DNA of 64,000 bases from Altericroceibacterium spongiae. Lineage in GTDB: Bacteria; Pseudomonadota; Alphaproteobacteria; Sphingomonadales; Sphingomonadaceae. The stretch is taken from positions 666,176-730,175 of the forward strand of contig NZ_RAPF01000001.1 of NCBI RefSeq assembly GCF_003610805.1. Direction: 5' to 3'. This document shows positions 17,299 through 24,911 of this stretch, one piece after another (the stretch's first letter is position 1; each line of letters starts with the position of its first letter). The notes below the pieces were generated by a model. It saw only the letters and a program-made list of their open reading frames with translations. It did no database searches and was not told the origin of the DNA. The position numbers were made by a program, and so were the translations under genes.

Positions 17299-17640
17299 AT
17301 GCCGTATCGTGCGCAATTGTCAGTGCCGGACCTCAGGCGATCTGCGCGCCACCCTGTCGATTCCGAGGTGATGGCCGAGCATTTTGAACAAGGCGAGATG
17401 ACATTGCATCTGGCCAATGTCTCGACGAACGGTTTCATGATCGATCGTTCGCCCGGCTTTTCGCGCGGGGAACGGCTGATTATCCGTCTGCCCGAAGTGG
17501 GCCGGATCGAAGGCTATTGCATGTGGACCACCGGTGATCGCGCCGGTTTCCAGTTCGAACGGATTATCCGTCCCGACCAGTTCGAAAAAATGATCGTGGC
17601 GCTCCAGCCCAATCGGCGATTGTTGCGCAAAGGCGGATAA
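17299..17640 (+). CDS. Small PilZ-domain protein
   Basis: I place the start at ATG 17299, preceded by a GAGAAAGGG ribosome-binding site, giving 113 residues. The chain is a single PilZ domain: DLRRSARHPVDSEVMAEHFE carries the RxxxR motif and LANVSTNGFMID corresponds to the (D/N)xSxxG motif; together these bind cyclic di-GMP in the family. The rest is beta-barrel (SRGERLIIRLPEVGRIEGYCMWTTGDRAGFQFE). Whether it still binds the messenger is untested, since asparagine replaces the usual aspartate of DxSxxG. It sits alone after tyrS. Confidence 0.82.
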   Translation: MPYRAQLSVPDLRRSARHPVDSEVMAEHFEQGEMTLHLANVSTNGFMIDRSPGFSRGERLIIRLPEVGRIEGYCMWTTGDRAGFQFERIIRPDQFEKMIVALQPNRRLLRKGG

Positions 17641-17720
17641 TACCTCCACAGCAAAAATCTTTGTTCGCTGCCAAGCTGTATTAACTTGGCAAGCCGGAGC
17701 CGCTTTGCCATTGCGCGGAT

Positions 17721-19001
17721 GTGACAGAACCAACCTCTCCGCTGCATATACGCGATTACCGCTTTTTCTGGCTGGCCCGTCTGGTGGCCATCTCCGCCAC
17801 AGTCTCCATGGTCGTACTGATAGGCTATCAGGCCTATGATATTGCGCGTGACGATTACGGCATGGCCCGGAGCGAGGCAGCTTTCATTCTCGGATTGCTG
17901 GGTGTCGCCCAATTCATCCCGCTGATGTTGTTTACGCCCGTGGCCGGCTGGGCTGCCGACCGGTTCGACCGCCGCCGCGTAGCCGCAGGAGCCAATCTGG
18001 TCGATAGCGGTATCGCCGCCCTCCTCGCTTTTCTCACCTGGAACAATGCGGTCGACCTGCCGATCATTTTCGCACTGGCAGCAGCCCATGGTGCAGCGCG
18101 CATTTTCCTCGGCCCGGCACAAAGCGCTATCGCTCCCAATATCGTACCGCCCAAATTGCTTCCCAAGGCGATTGCGCTGGGCTCTATCGCCTTCACTATC
18201 GGCACGGTTTGCGGCCCGGCAGCCGGCGGGTTTCTGTATGATTACGATCCGGCTTTGCCCTACATCGTATCCTCTGTCCTGATCCTGTGTTCGGCAATCC
18301 TTATGTCGCTTATCAGGCCGATCCGCGCCAGGCAGAGCGAAAAGCGTGTGCATCCCATCCGGCAGATGATCGATGGCGGCAAATTCGTCTGGAACGATCG
18401 TTTTCTGCTCGGCTGTATTTCACTCGATCTGTTTGCCGTTTTACTGGGTGGAGCGACAGCGATGCTGCCGGTTTTCGCCCGCGATATTCTGGAAGTCGGC
18501 CCGCAGGGACTCGGCCTGATGCGCGGTGCTCCGGCGGCCGGTGCAGGGCTCGTCGCGCTGCTTTTCTCGTTCCGGCCGATCGAAACCAATGTCGGCACGA
18601 AAATGCTCTGGGGGGTGGCCTTTTTCGGCATTGCGACGGTCGGATTCGGCCTGTCGCGCGACCTGATGCTCTCGCTCTTTTTCCTCGCCCTGCTGGGCGC
18701 GGCAGATATGGTTTCGGTCTTTATCCGTAATTCGCTCGTCCAGCTCAATACACCGGATGAAATGCGCGGCCGGGTCTCCTCCATCTCCGGTCTCGCCATA
18801 TCGGCCTCCAACGAATTGGGAGAAATGCAATCCGGCCTGGCTGCTGCACTGATTGGCGCAGTGGGGGCGGTTGTGCTCGGCGGAGCAGGCGCCATATTCG
18901 TTACAGCACTCTGGGCGTGGATCTTCCCCGAACTTCGTCGGGCCAAGACATTCGCGCCACAATATAGACACGAAGGGAAGGAACCCCGGCATGAAGGCTG
19001 A
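17721..19001 (+). CDS. MFS transporter, EntS/DHA3-like
   Basis: The 426-residue protein starts at GTG 17721 and has about twelve hydrophobic segments. The MFS motif between helices 2 and 3 is [12 protein letters not shown], and a second pseudo-repeat begins near residue 220. The layout (short N-terminus [13 protein letters not shown], motif DRFDRRR, segment [16 protein letters not shown]) resembles the EntS/enterobactin exporter and macrolide-efflux branch. The gene overlaps the cysK start by 11 bases, so MFS, cysK and the dienelactone hydrolase gene form one transcription unit. A link to amino-acid or cysteine export is possible but not shown. Confidence 0.85.
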   Translation: MTEPTSPLHIRDYRFFWLARLVAISATVSMVVLIGYQAYDIARDDYGMARSEAAFILGLLGVAQFIPLMLFTPVAGWAADRFDRRRVAAGANLVDSGIAALLAFLTWNNAVDLPIIFALAAAHGAARIFLGPAQSAIAPNIVPPKLLPKAIALGSIAFTIGTVCGPAAGGFLYDYDPALPYIVSSVLILCSAILMSLIRPIRARQSEKRVHPIRQMIDGGKFVWNDRFLLGCISLDLFAVLLGGATAMLPVFARDILEVGPQGLGLMRGAPAAGAGLVALLFSFRPIETNVGTKMLWGVAFFGIATVGFGLSRDLMLSLFFLALLGAADMVSVFIRNSLVQLNTPDEMRGRVSSISGLAISASNELGEMQSGLAAALIGAVGAVVLGGAGAIFVTALWAWIFPELRRAKTFAPQYRHEGKEPRHEG

Positions 19002-19911
19002 CAATGTTCTGGCAACGATTGGCAATACACCGCATATTCGCCTCTCCCGCCTGTTTCCCGATCACGAAGTCTGGGTAAAATCCGAAAGGGCCAATCCCGG
19101 CGGCTCGATCAAGGATCGTATCGCGCTGGCTATGGTAGAAGCTGCCGAAGAGTCCGGCAAGCTGAAGCCCGGTGGCCAGATTATCGAGCCAACCAGCGGC
19201 AATACCGGGGTCGGCCTTGCCATGGTGGCGGCGGTCAAAGGTTATAAGCTGACGCTGGTGATGCCCGAAAGCATGTCGCTCGAAAGGCGGCGGCTGATGC
19301 TGGCTTATGGTGCGAATTTCGATCTGACGCCCAAAGAAAAAGGTATGAAAGGTGCCATCGAGCGCGCTCGCGAACTGGTTGAGCAGACGCCCGGTGCCTG
19401 GATGCCGCAGCAATTCGACAACCCGGCCAATGTCGCCATTCACAGCCGCACCACGGCACAGGAAATTCTCACTGATTTTGCCGACAGCCCCATCGATGTG
19501 CTGATTACAGGCGTTGGCACTGGCGGCCATCTCACTGGCTGTGCCGAAACGCTGAAAGCCGAATGGCCGGGCATGAAGGCCTTTGCCGTGGAACCGGGAT
19601 TATCCCCGGTCATCTCCGGCGGTCAGCCCGGCCCTCATCCAATTCAAGGCATCGGTGCCGGCTTTATCCCGGAAAACCTTCATACAAAGGTCATTGACGG
19701 CGCCATTCAGGTTGATGGAGACGAAGCCAAGGCCATGGCCTTGCGCTGTGCCCGTGAGGAAGGACTGCTCGTCGGTATCAGTTCGGGCGCCACGCTGGCT
19801 GCCATTGCGAAGAAACTGCCCGAACTCGATGCAGGATCGCGAGTGCTCGGTTTCAATTACGATACAGGCGAACGCTATCTCTCAGTGCCGGACTTCCTGC
19901 CCAATGAGTGA
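18991..19911 (+). CDS. cysK: Cysteine synthase (O-acetylserine sulfhydrylase)
   Basis: This PLP enzyme makes cysteine from O-acetylserine and sulfide. The 306-residue product starts at ATG 18991, after AAGGAA, and overlaps the MFS gene. The PLP lysine is K41 ([11 protein letters not shown]), the substrate loop is T68-SGNTG73 ([21 protein letters not shown]), and the phosphate-binding glycine loop is [10 protein letters not shown]. The C-terminus ends PDFLPNE in place of the long regulatory tails of CBS-type enzymes. Its stop overlaps the start of the dienelactone hydrolase gene by eight bases. Confidence 0.93.
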   Translation: MKADNVLATIGNTPHIRLSRLFPDHEVWVKSERANPGGSIKDRIALAMVEAAEESGKLKPGGQIIEPTSGNTGVGLAMVAAVKGYKLTLVMPESMSLERRRLMLAYGANFDLTPKEKGMKGAIERARELVEQTPGAWMPQQFDNPANVAIHSRTTAQEILTDFADSPIDVLITGVGTGGHLTGCAETLKAEWPGMKAFAVEPGLSPVISGGQPGPHPIQGIGAGFIPENLHTKVIDGAIQVDGDEAKAMALRCAREEGLLVGISSGATLAAIAKKLPELDAGSRVLGFNYDTGERYLSVPDFLPNE

Positions 19912-20617
19912 TTTCCGCGAGATTCCTTATAAAGACGGGGATGTTGCGCTGACCGGTCTTCTGGCTCTGCCCGAAGACCGCCCGCGCGCCGCCATTCTCG
20001 TTTATCCGACGATTATGAACCCCACAGAGGCGGTGCTGAACAAGGCACGGGAACTGGCCAAATCCGGCTATCTCGCTTTTGTTGCCGATTTCTACGGCTC
20101 AAAGCCTGAAAGCATGGATGAAGCCCGCGAGCTGGCGGGCGGCGTTCGCGAAACGCCGGGATCGTATCGCCAGCGTTTACGGGCGGCGATACGCGCGCTG
20201 GTTGGAATAGAGCAGGTCGGCAACGATCTGCCAATTGCCGCTATCGGTTTCTGCATGGGCGGGCAGGCTGCGCTCGAAGTGGCCCGCGAAGGCGCACCCC
20301 TGTCAGCCGTGGTCAGTTTCCATGGCCTGCTCAATACCGAACAGCCTGCCGAACCAGGGACTATCGCAACCCGCATTCTGGTTTGCCATGGCGATAAAGA
20401 CCCGATGGTCCCGCGAAGTCAGGTCATGAGCTTCTGGGAAGAAATGGACCGCGCCGGAGCGAACTGGCATTTCCACTCCTATTCGGGTGTGAAACACGGA
20501 TTCACCAATCCTGACGGACCGGCTGACAATCCGGCACTGGGTTATGACGCCAGCGCCGACCGGCAAAGCTGGGCAGCCATGCACGCTCTGTTCGACGAAG
20601 TCTTCGAGCTGAACTGA
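19904..20617 (+). CDS. Dienelactone hydrolase family protein
   Basis: This alpha/beta-hydrolase of the dienelactone hydrolase family has 237 residues. The family's Cys-Asp-His triad is visible as C117 ([12 protein letters not shown]), D166 ([10 protein letters not shown]) and H198 (SGVKHGF). Other landmarks are [23 protein letters not shown] and FVADFYG. Members open dienelactone in chlorocatechol and related pathways, but many chromosomal paralogues act on unknown esters; with no aromatic ring-cleavage genes adjacent, I do not name the substrate. It is coupled to cysK and followed by a strong hairpin. Confidence 0.87.
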   Translation: MSDFREIPYKDGDVALTGLLALPEDRPRAAILVYPTIMNPTEAVLNKARELAKSGYLAFVADFYGSKPESMDEARELAGGVRETPGSYRQRLRAAIRALVGIEQVGNDLPIAAIGFCMGGQAALEVAREGAPLSAVVSFHGLLNTEQPAEPGTIATRILVCHGDKDPMVPRSQVMSFWEEMDRAGANWHFHSYSGVKHGFTNPDGPADNPALGYDASADRQSWAAMHALFDEVFELN

Positions 20618-20625
20618 GGCAAGGA

Positions 20626-20652
20626 GAGACGGCGAAACATTTTCGCCGTCTC
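20626..20652. terminator. Bidirectional hairpin between convergent genes
   Basis: A 12-bp perfect stem GAGACGGCGAAA / TTTCGCCGTCTC with a three-base loop lies between the dienelactone hydrolase stop and the convergent acyl-CoA dehydrogenase stop, and would serve both strands. Confidence 0.75.
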
Positions 20653-20662
20653 CTGATCTTCT

Positions 20663-22462
20663 TTACACTGTAATTTCAAAGGCTTCCGCCGGAAGTGCCA
20701 TCAGTGTTTCAGCCCCGGCCTGCACCTGACGTTTGAGCATGGGAACCTCGGCCAGTCCGCGTCGGGCATAATGATGCGCGACAGCCAGTTTGGCTTCATA
20801 GAAAGCCTGATCGCCTTCCCCGGCAGCCAGCTTTGCCTGTGCCACGGACGCAATTCGCAACCACATCAAGCCGATTGAAACAATGCCCACCAGTTGCATG
20901 AAGGCAAAGGACCCGGCGCCGAGATTATTCGGATCGGCGCCCGCATTCTTTACCAGCCATTGGGCACTGTCCCGCAAATCCTGCACCGCTTCGCTCAAAG
21001 GTTCTGTGATAAAACCAAGCGAAGCATCGGCCGCATCGCATTCCCTTTCGATAAGGGTGAAGTAAGTTTCCGCTACCTGACCGCCATCCCTGGCCAGCTT
21101 GCGCCCGGCCAGATCCATAGCCTGCACCCCATTGGCACCTTCATAGATCATTGCCACACGCGCATCGCGCACGCATTGTTCGAGCCCCCATTCGGTCACA
21201 TAGCCATGGCCGCCAAGCACCTGCTGCATATTCACGGCAGTATAAAAGCCGCGATCCGTTCCGAAACCTTTCAGCACCGGTGTCAGGAAACTGACCAGAG
21301 CATCGGCCGTATTGCGCTCTTCTTCTGTTTCCGCACCATGGGCGAGATCGAGCTGCAAGGCACACCAGAGGGTCAAGGCGCGAAAGCCCTCGATGAAGCC
21401 ACGCGCGTCCATCAGCATCCGTCGGACATCGGCATGGACGATAATCGGATCAGCGGCTTCCGAGGGATCGGGCCGTTCACCCGATGCACGGCCCTGACGG
21501 CGATCCAGCGCATAGGTCGCAGCATTCTGATAAGCCAGTGAAGCCTGCCCCAGCCCCTGATTGCCGCAGCTCAACCGTGCCGCATTCATCATGATAAACA
21601 TGGCGGCAAGGCCCTTGTTTTCTTCGCCGACAATCCAGCCTTTCGCTTCGTCGAAATTCATGACGCAGGTGGCGCTGCCATGAAGGCCCATTTTTTCTTC
21701 GATCGATCCGCAAGTGACCGGATTGCGTTCACCCAGCGATCCGTCTTCTTTCACGAGAAATTTGGGTACGATAAACAGCGAAATTCCGCGTGAACCCTCC
21801 GGTGCATCGGGGGTTTTGGCGAGCACCAGATGGACGATATTCTCGGTCAGGTCCTGTTCGCCGCCGGAAATGAAAATCTTGGTCCCGGTGATTGAATAAG
21901 AGCCGTCATCCTGCGGTACGGCTCGCGTCCGGATCAGCCCAAGATCTGTGCCGCAATGCGGTTCGGTCAGCGCCATCGTGCCCAGCCATTCGCCCGCAAC
22001 AAGGCGCGGCAGATATGTCGCCTTCTGTTCCTCTGTTCCCTTTTCGAGAATGGCCGAAACCGCGCCATGCGTCAGGCCGGGGAACATATGGAAGCCGTGG
22101 CAGGCAGAGTTGAGATATTCCTCGAACACTGTGGCAAGAATATGCGGCATGCCCTGCCCGCCATATTCTTCAGGCAATGCCAGCGTGCCCCAACCCGCCT
22201 CGCAATATTGAGCATAGGCTTCACGAAAACCCGTCGGTGTCGTGACCCGTCCATCCTCATGCCAGGTGCACCCTTCCTTGTCGGCAACCGGATTGAGCGG
22301 GGCAATAACCTCCGCACAGAATTTCCCCGCTTCATCAATAATCGTATCGATCAGATCATTATCGACGGCAGAGAAAACCGGCAGATTACTATATTCGTCA
22401 AGTCTCAGAAGATCCTGAAGAATAAAACGGGTATCACGGGTGGGAGGGGTATATGATGGCAT
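20663..22462 (-). CDS. Acyl-CoA dehydrogenase (DmdC-like long form)
   Basis: The 599-residue flavoenzyme oxidises an acyl-CoA to the enoyl-CoA. It begins with the N-terminal domain seen in the 3-methylmercaptopropionyl-CoA dehydrogenase/DmdC-like branch (YTPPTRDTRFILQDLL), then the usual three ACAD domains (LTEPHCGTDLGLIRTRA, ITGTKIFISGGEQDL, GSIEEKMGLHGSATCVMNFD) and a C-terminal extension of about 110 residues. The catalytic base is E441 in MIYEGANGVQAMDLAGRKL. Substrate cannot be deduced: DmdC-like proteins are very common in alphaproteobacteria and most are general fatty-acid enzymes. It is in the same orientation as hisI, 33 bases downstream. Confidence 0.92.
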   Translation of the reverse strand: MPSYTPPTRDTRFILQDLLRLDEYSNLPVFSAVDNDLIDTIIDEAGKFCAEVIAPLNPVADKEGCTWHEDGRVTTPTGFREAYAQYCEAGWGTLALPEEYGGQGMPHILATVFEEYLNSACHGFHMFPGLTHGAVSAILEKGTEEQKATYLPRLVAGEWLGTMALTEPHCGTDLGLIRTRAVPQDDGSYSITGTKIFISGGEQDLTENIVHLVLAKTPDAPEGSRGISLFIVPKFLVKEDGSLGERNPVTCGSIEEKMGLHGSATCVMNFDEAKGWIVGEENKGLAAMFIMMNAARLSCGNQGLGQASLAYQNAATYALDRRQGRASGERPDPSEAADPIIVHADVRRMLMDARGFIEGFRALTLWCALQLDLAHGAETEEERNTADALVSFLTPVLKGFGTDRGFYTAVNMQQVLGGHGYVTEWGLEQCVRDARVAMIYEGANGVQAMDLAGRKLARDGGQVAETYFTLIERECDAADASLGFITEPLSEAVQDLRDSAQWLVKNAGADPNNLGAGSFAFMQLVGIVSIGLMWLRIASVAQAKLAAGEGDQAFYEAKLAVAHHYARRGLAEVPMLKRQVQAGAETLMALPAEAFEITV

Positions 22463-22495
22463 TGTGATCCTCTTATTGCTTTTTTCGGACCCGTT

Positions 22496-22828
22496 CTATT
22501 CTTCTGCCGGATGTAAGCCGTTTTTATCGAGTGAACGATAGAAACAACTTACTGCGCCAGTATGGCAGGTCGGGCCCTTAGGAAGCGCTTTCAGCACAAT
22601 TGCATCCTGGTCGCAATCGACCAGAATGTCCTCCACTTCCAGAACATGCCCGGAACTTTCACCCTTCTTCCACAAACGCCCGCGGCTGCGCGAATGGAAA
22701 TGCGCCACACCGGTTTCGCGTGTTTTGTCGAGCGCTTCCCTATCCATGAAAGCAACCATCAGAATTTGTTTGGTTTGTGCGTGCTGAACCACAGCACTTA
22801 ACAAACCGGCAGCATCGAATTTCGGCAT
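22496..22828 (-). CDS. hisI: Phosphoribosyl-AMP cyclohydrolase
   Basis: HisI opens the adenine ring of phosphoribosyl-AMP, the third step of histidine synthesis. The 110-residue stand-alone form shows the zinc and metal motifs: QILMVAFMDREAL, HFHSRSRGRLWKKGESSGHVLEV, ILVDCDQDAIVLKA and GPTCHTGAVSCFY (the zinc-binding cysteines are in DCDQD, TCHTG and SCFY). No other his genes are beside it. Upstream, on the opposite strand direction, lies the unassigned structured stretch described separately. Confidence 0.95.
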   Translation of the reverse strand: MPKFDAAGLLSAVVQHAQTKQILMVAFMDREALDKTRETGVAHFHSRSRGRLWKKGESSGHVLEVEDILVDCDQDAIVLKALPKGPTCHTGAVSCFYRSLDKNGLHPAEE

Positions 22829-23009
22829 GAAGGCCGAACCCTGCTCACGTTCGGCTGCACTGTTCTGGGAATCGGAAATTGTTTCATCCTTTCGTTAAAT
22901 TTCACCAGCCCTATTTCCGCAGGGCCGGTTGTTGCACGATAACCACAGATTGCGGGCAAAATCCAACATCTCTCATTACAAGGCTTTCTATGCGAGGCTT
23001 TCGATGGAA

Positions 23010-23224
23010 TGAATAGGTCGTGGCTCTGGGGAGGGCCGCGTAAACCAGACCAAGGTGCTAAAGCATGCGCGCCAAGGTTATAGGGGGGTAAGAAAGCTGT
23101 CTCCACAGAGAGATGGCTTAATAACATGAGGGTTGGGCCGTGTTGCTGGGGGGTAACACTTAAGGTCGCAAGACCGGCCTGGATATCGTCACGCGAACGC
23201 CCGGAGCCTCGCTCCGGGCGTTTT
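23010..23224 (+). ncRNA. Putative structured RNA, family not recognised
   Basis: The 434 bases between hisI and comF hold no convincing protein gene, but the plus strand folds into successive stems: CGTGGCTC/GGGCCGCG (23019-23026 with 23033-23040), nested AACC/GGTT and GGTGC/GCGCC (23043-23079), a 10-bp wobble-containing stem (23094-23103 with 23110-23119), GTGTT/AACAC (23140-23144 with 23155-23159) and a GGTC-GCAA-GACC tetraloop (23164-23175). It ends in a strong intrinsic terminator, and no gene follows on that strand, so a riboswitch is unlikely. The 5' end is unknown. It does not show RNase P, tmRNA or SRP RNA signatures that I know; 6S RNA cannot be excluded. Confidence 0.55.
23198..23224 (+). 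terminator. Intrinsic terminator of the putative RNA
   Basis: A 10-bp GC-rich stem CGCCCGGAGC / GCTCCGGGCG with loop CTC is followed directly by TTTT on the plus strand. Confidence 0.85.
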
Positions 23225-23262
23225 GCATTGAAACAGCATGTTTCGTTCATTCGGCATCCTGC

Positions 23263-24000
23263 TCAATAATCGAGAGCTTCGTCCAGAACTCTTGCAAAAC
23301 AGGCAATACGGACCTTTTTCGCCCCCGCGCGCTTGAGCGCCGATACGCAAGCGGCAGTGGTCGCGCCGCTGGTCATCACATCATCCACCAGAATAATCTG
23401 CATATCGCGCAATACCGCTTGTCGCCGGGGATTGGTGCGAATCGCTCCGGTGAGTGCCCTTGCCCGTGCCTTTTTGCCCAGACCGCCCAGAACGGGCGTT
23501 CGCCTGTGCCGCTCCAGAGCATCGACACATAGCGGCCAGTGACGTGTTCTGGCTATAAAGCGAGCCAGCAGGGCAGACTGGTTGAAACCGCGCCGCCACA
23601 AACGCCAGCGATGGAGAGGCACAGGGACCAGCAGCCATTCGCCCTCCAGTGGCGGCAGCCGTGCGTTTATCAGACGCGCCAGCATATCGGCCAGCGCAAT
23701 CCGGCGGCCGTGCTTATAAGCCAGGATCAGGCGACGCGACGCGTCATTATAGAGCGTCGCTGCCGTAATTCCGTCATGCCGGGGCGAATTGGCCATACAG
23801 ACTGCACACAGGCCTTCCTTCAACCCGTTTTCGGGCGGGAACGGGCGCTGACAAGCCGTGCAGGCCGGTTCGCCGGGAATGACCAGTTCCGACCAGCACG
23901 GTCCGCACAAGCCATCCTGAGCCGCCATGCTTTCGCCGCATAAGGGGCAGCGCGGCGGATAGATAAGATTCACTATAGGAGACAGGGCTTGCGCGATCAT
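23263..24000 (-). CDS. comF: ComF family phosphoribosyltransferase-like protein
   Basis: ComF proteins have a phosphoribosyltransferase fold and are linked to DNA uptake in competent bacteria. I favour ATG 23998-24000 (MIAQALSPIVNLIYPPRC), giving 245 residues; an in-frame ATG at 24052-24054 would extend it by 18 residues, and no clear RBS decides between them. An N-terminal double zinc ribbon is visible as CPLCG, CGPCW, CTAC and CAVC. The PRTase part has AYKHGRRIALADMLARLI, LVPVPLHRWRLWRRGFNQSALLA and the PRPP loop ILVDDVMTSGATTAAC. It is divergent from the methyltransferase gene. Confidence 0.9.
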   Translation of the reverse strand: MIAQALSPIVNLIYPPRCPLCGESMAAQDGLCGPCWSELVIPGEPACTACQRPFPPENGLKEGLCAVCMANSPRHDGITAATLYNDASRRLILAYKHGRRIALADMLARLINARLPPLEGEWLLVPVPLHRWRLWRRGFNQSALLARFIARTRHWPLCVDALERHRRTPVLGGLGKKARARALTGAIRTNPRRQAVLRDMQIILVDDVMTSGATTAACVSALKRAGAKKVRIACFARVLDEALDY

Positions 24001-24088
24001 AGAAGCAGGCTGCAAGCGGACTGGGCAAGCGGCAAGCGCCTTGTGCCGACCCATTGCGTAATGGGACAGCAACGGGCACAGCGCCGTC

Positions 24089-24883
24089 ATGTCCGACCAA
24101 ACCCCTCCCCGCATTTTCTCTCCCGACCGCCGCAAGGCCATTCGTCAGCGTGCCGTGGCATTGCAGGCCCGGCCCGATGCAGCGCATTTTGTGCTCGACG
24201 ATATGGTCGAGGATGTGATCGAGCGTCTCGCATTTCTGCGCCACGAGCCGGAAAGCGCATTGATTATCGGTGACTGGACGGGGAAACTGGCGGGTGAACT
24301 GGCAGGTCGCGGCTGCGCCGTCACACAAGCCGATCCGGGCGCGCTCAACAATATACCGGCACTGGATGAAGAGCAGCCCTATCCGGCAGGCGCCTTCGAC
24401 CTGATCGTCAGCCTCGGCACTCTCGATACGGTGAACGATCTGCCCGGTGCGCTGATCCATATTCGCGAAGCACTGGCCGATAGCGGCCTTGCCATTGCGA
24501 GCTTTCCGGGAGCGGGAAGCCTCCCTGCCCTGCGCACGATCATGATGGAGGCCGATGGAGACCGCCCTGCAGCGCGGATGCATCCGATGGTGGATGTGAG
24601 AGCAGGGGCGCAATTATTGCAGCGGGTAAACTGGGCGAGCCCGGTGGTCGATACCCATTCCATCGCAGTACGCTATCGTTCGCTGCACGGATTGGTGGAC
24701 GATATTCATGCGCAGGGTCTGGGATGCGCGCTGACATCGCGCGCACCGATGATTTCGCGCGAAGCGCTTGAAAGAGCCGAAAAGGCTTTTGCAAAACTGG
24801 CAGATAACGATGGAAAAGTGTGCGAAACTTTCGAAGTTTTGACACTAAGTGGCTGGAAACCAAAGGGCGGGCAGTTCCTCTAA
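24089..24883 (+). CDS. SAM-dependent methyltransferase, BioC/NDUFAF5-like
   Basis: The 264-residue protein begins IFSPDRRKAIRQRAVALQ and continues with an AdoMet-binding Rossmann core (ALIIGDWTGKLAGELAGRG, FDLIVSLGTLDTVNDLPGALIHIREAL) and GLAIASFPGAGSLPALR. The layout matches the alphaproteobacterial family related to mitochondrial NDUFAF5, which hydroxylates an arginine of a complex I subunit, and more distantly to BioC. The usual glycine-rich motif I (GxGxG) is replaced by GDWTG, so cofactor use is uncertain. The stop codon sits in the loop of the downstream hairpin. Confidence 0.78.
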   Translation: MSDQTPPRIFSPDRRKAIRQRAVALQARPDAAHFVLDDMVEDVIERLAFLRHEPESALIIGDWTGKLAGELAGRGCAVTQADPGALNNIPALDEEQPYPAGAFDLIVSLGTLDTVNDLPGALIHIREALADSGLAIASFPGAGSLPALRTIMMEADGDRPAARMHPMVDVRAGAQLLQRVNWASPVVDTHSIAVRYRSLHGLVDDIHAQGLGCALTSRAPMISREALERAEKAFAKLADNDGKVCETFEVLTLSGWKPKGGQFL

Positions 24884-24900
24884 AGCAACTGCCCGCCTTT
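24863..24900. terminator. Bidirectional terminator after the methyltransferase gene
   Basis: GGCGGGCAGTT (24866-24876) pairs with AACTGCCCGCC (24887-24897), extended by A/T pairs on the outside. It separates the methyltransferase gene from the convergent ppdK gene and contains the methyltransferase stop codon in its loop. Confidence 0.8.
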
Positions 24901-24911
24901 CATGGATAGTC

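Noticed and set aside
22829..23250. 150-codon frame on the minus strand between hisI and comF
   Set aside because: Low-complexity, no recognisable domain, overlaps the hisI start and covers the structured region, whose pairing and terminator explain the sequence better.
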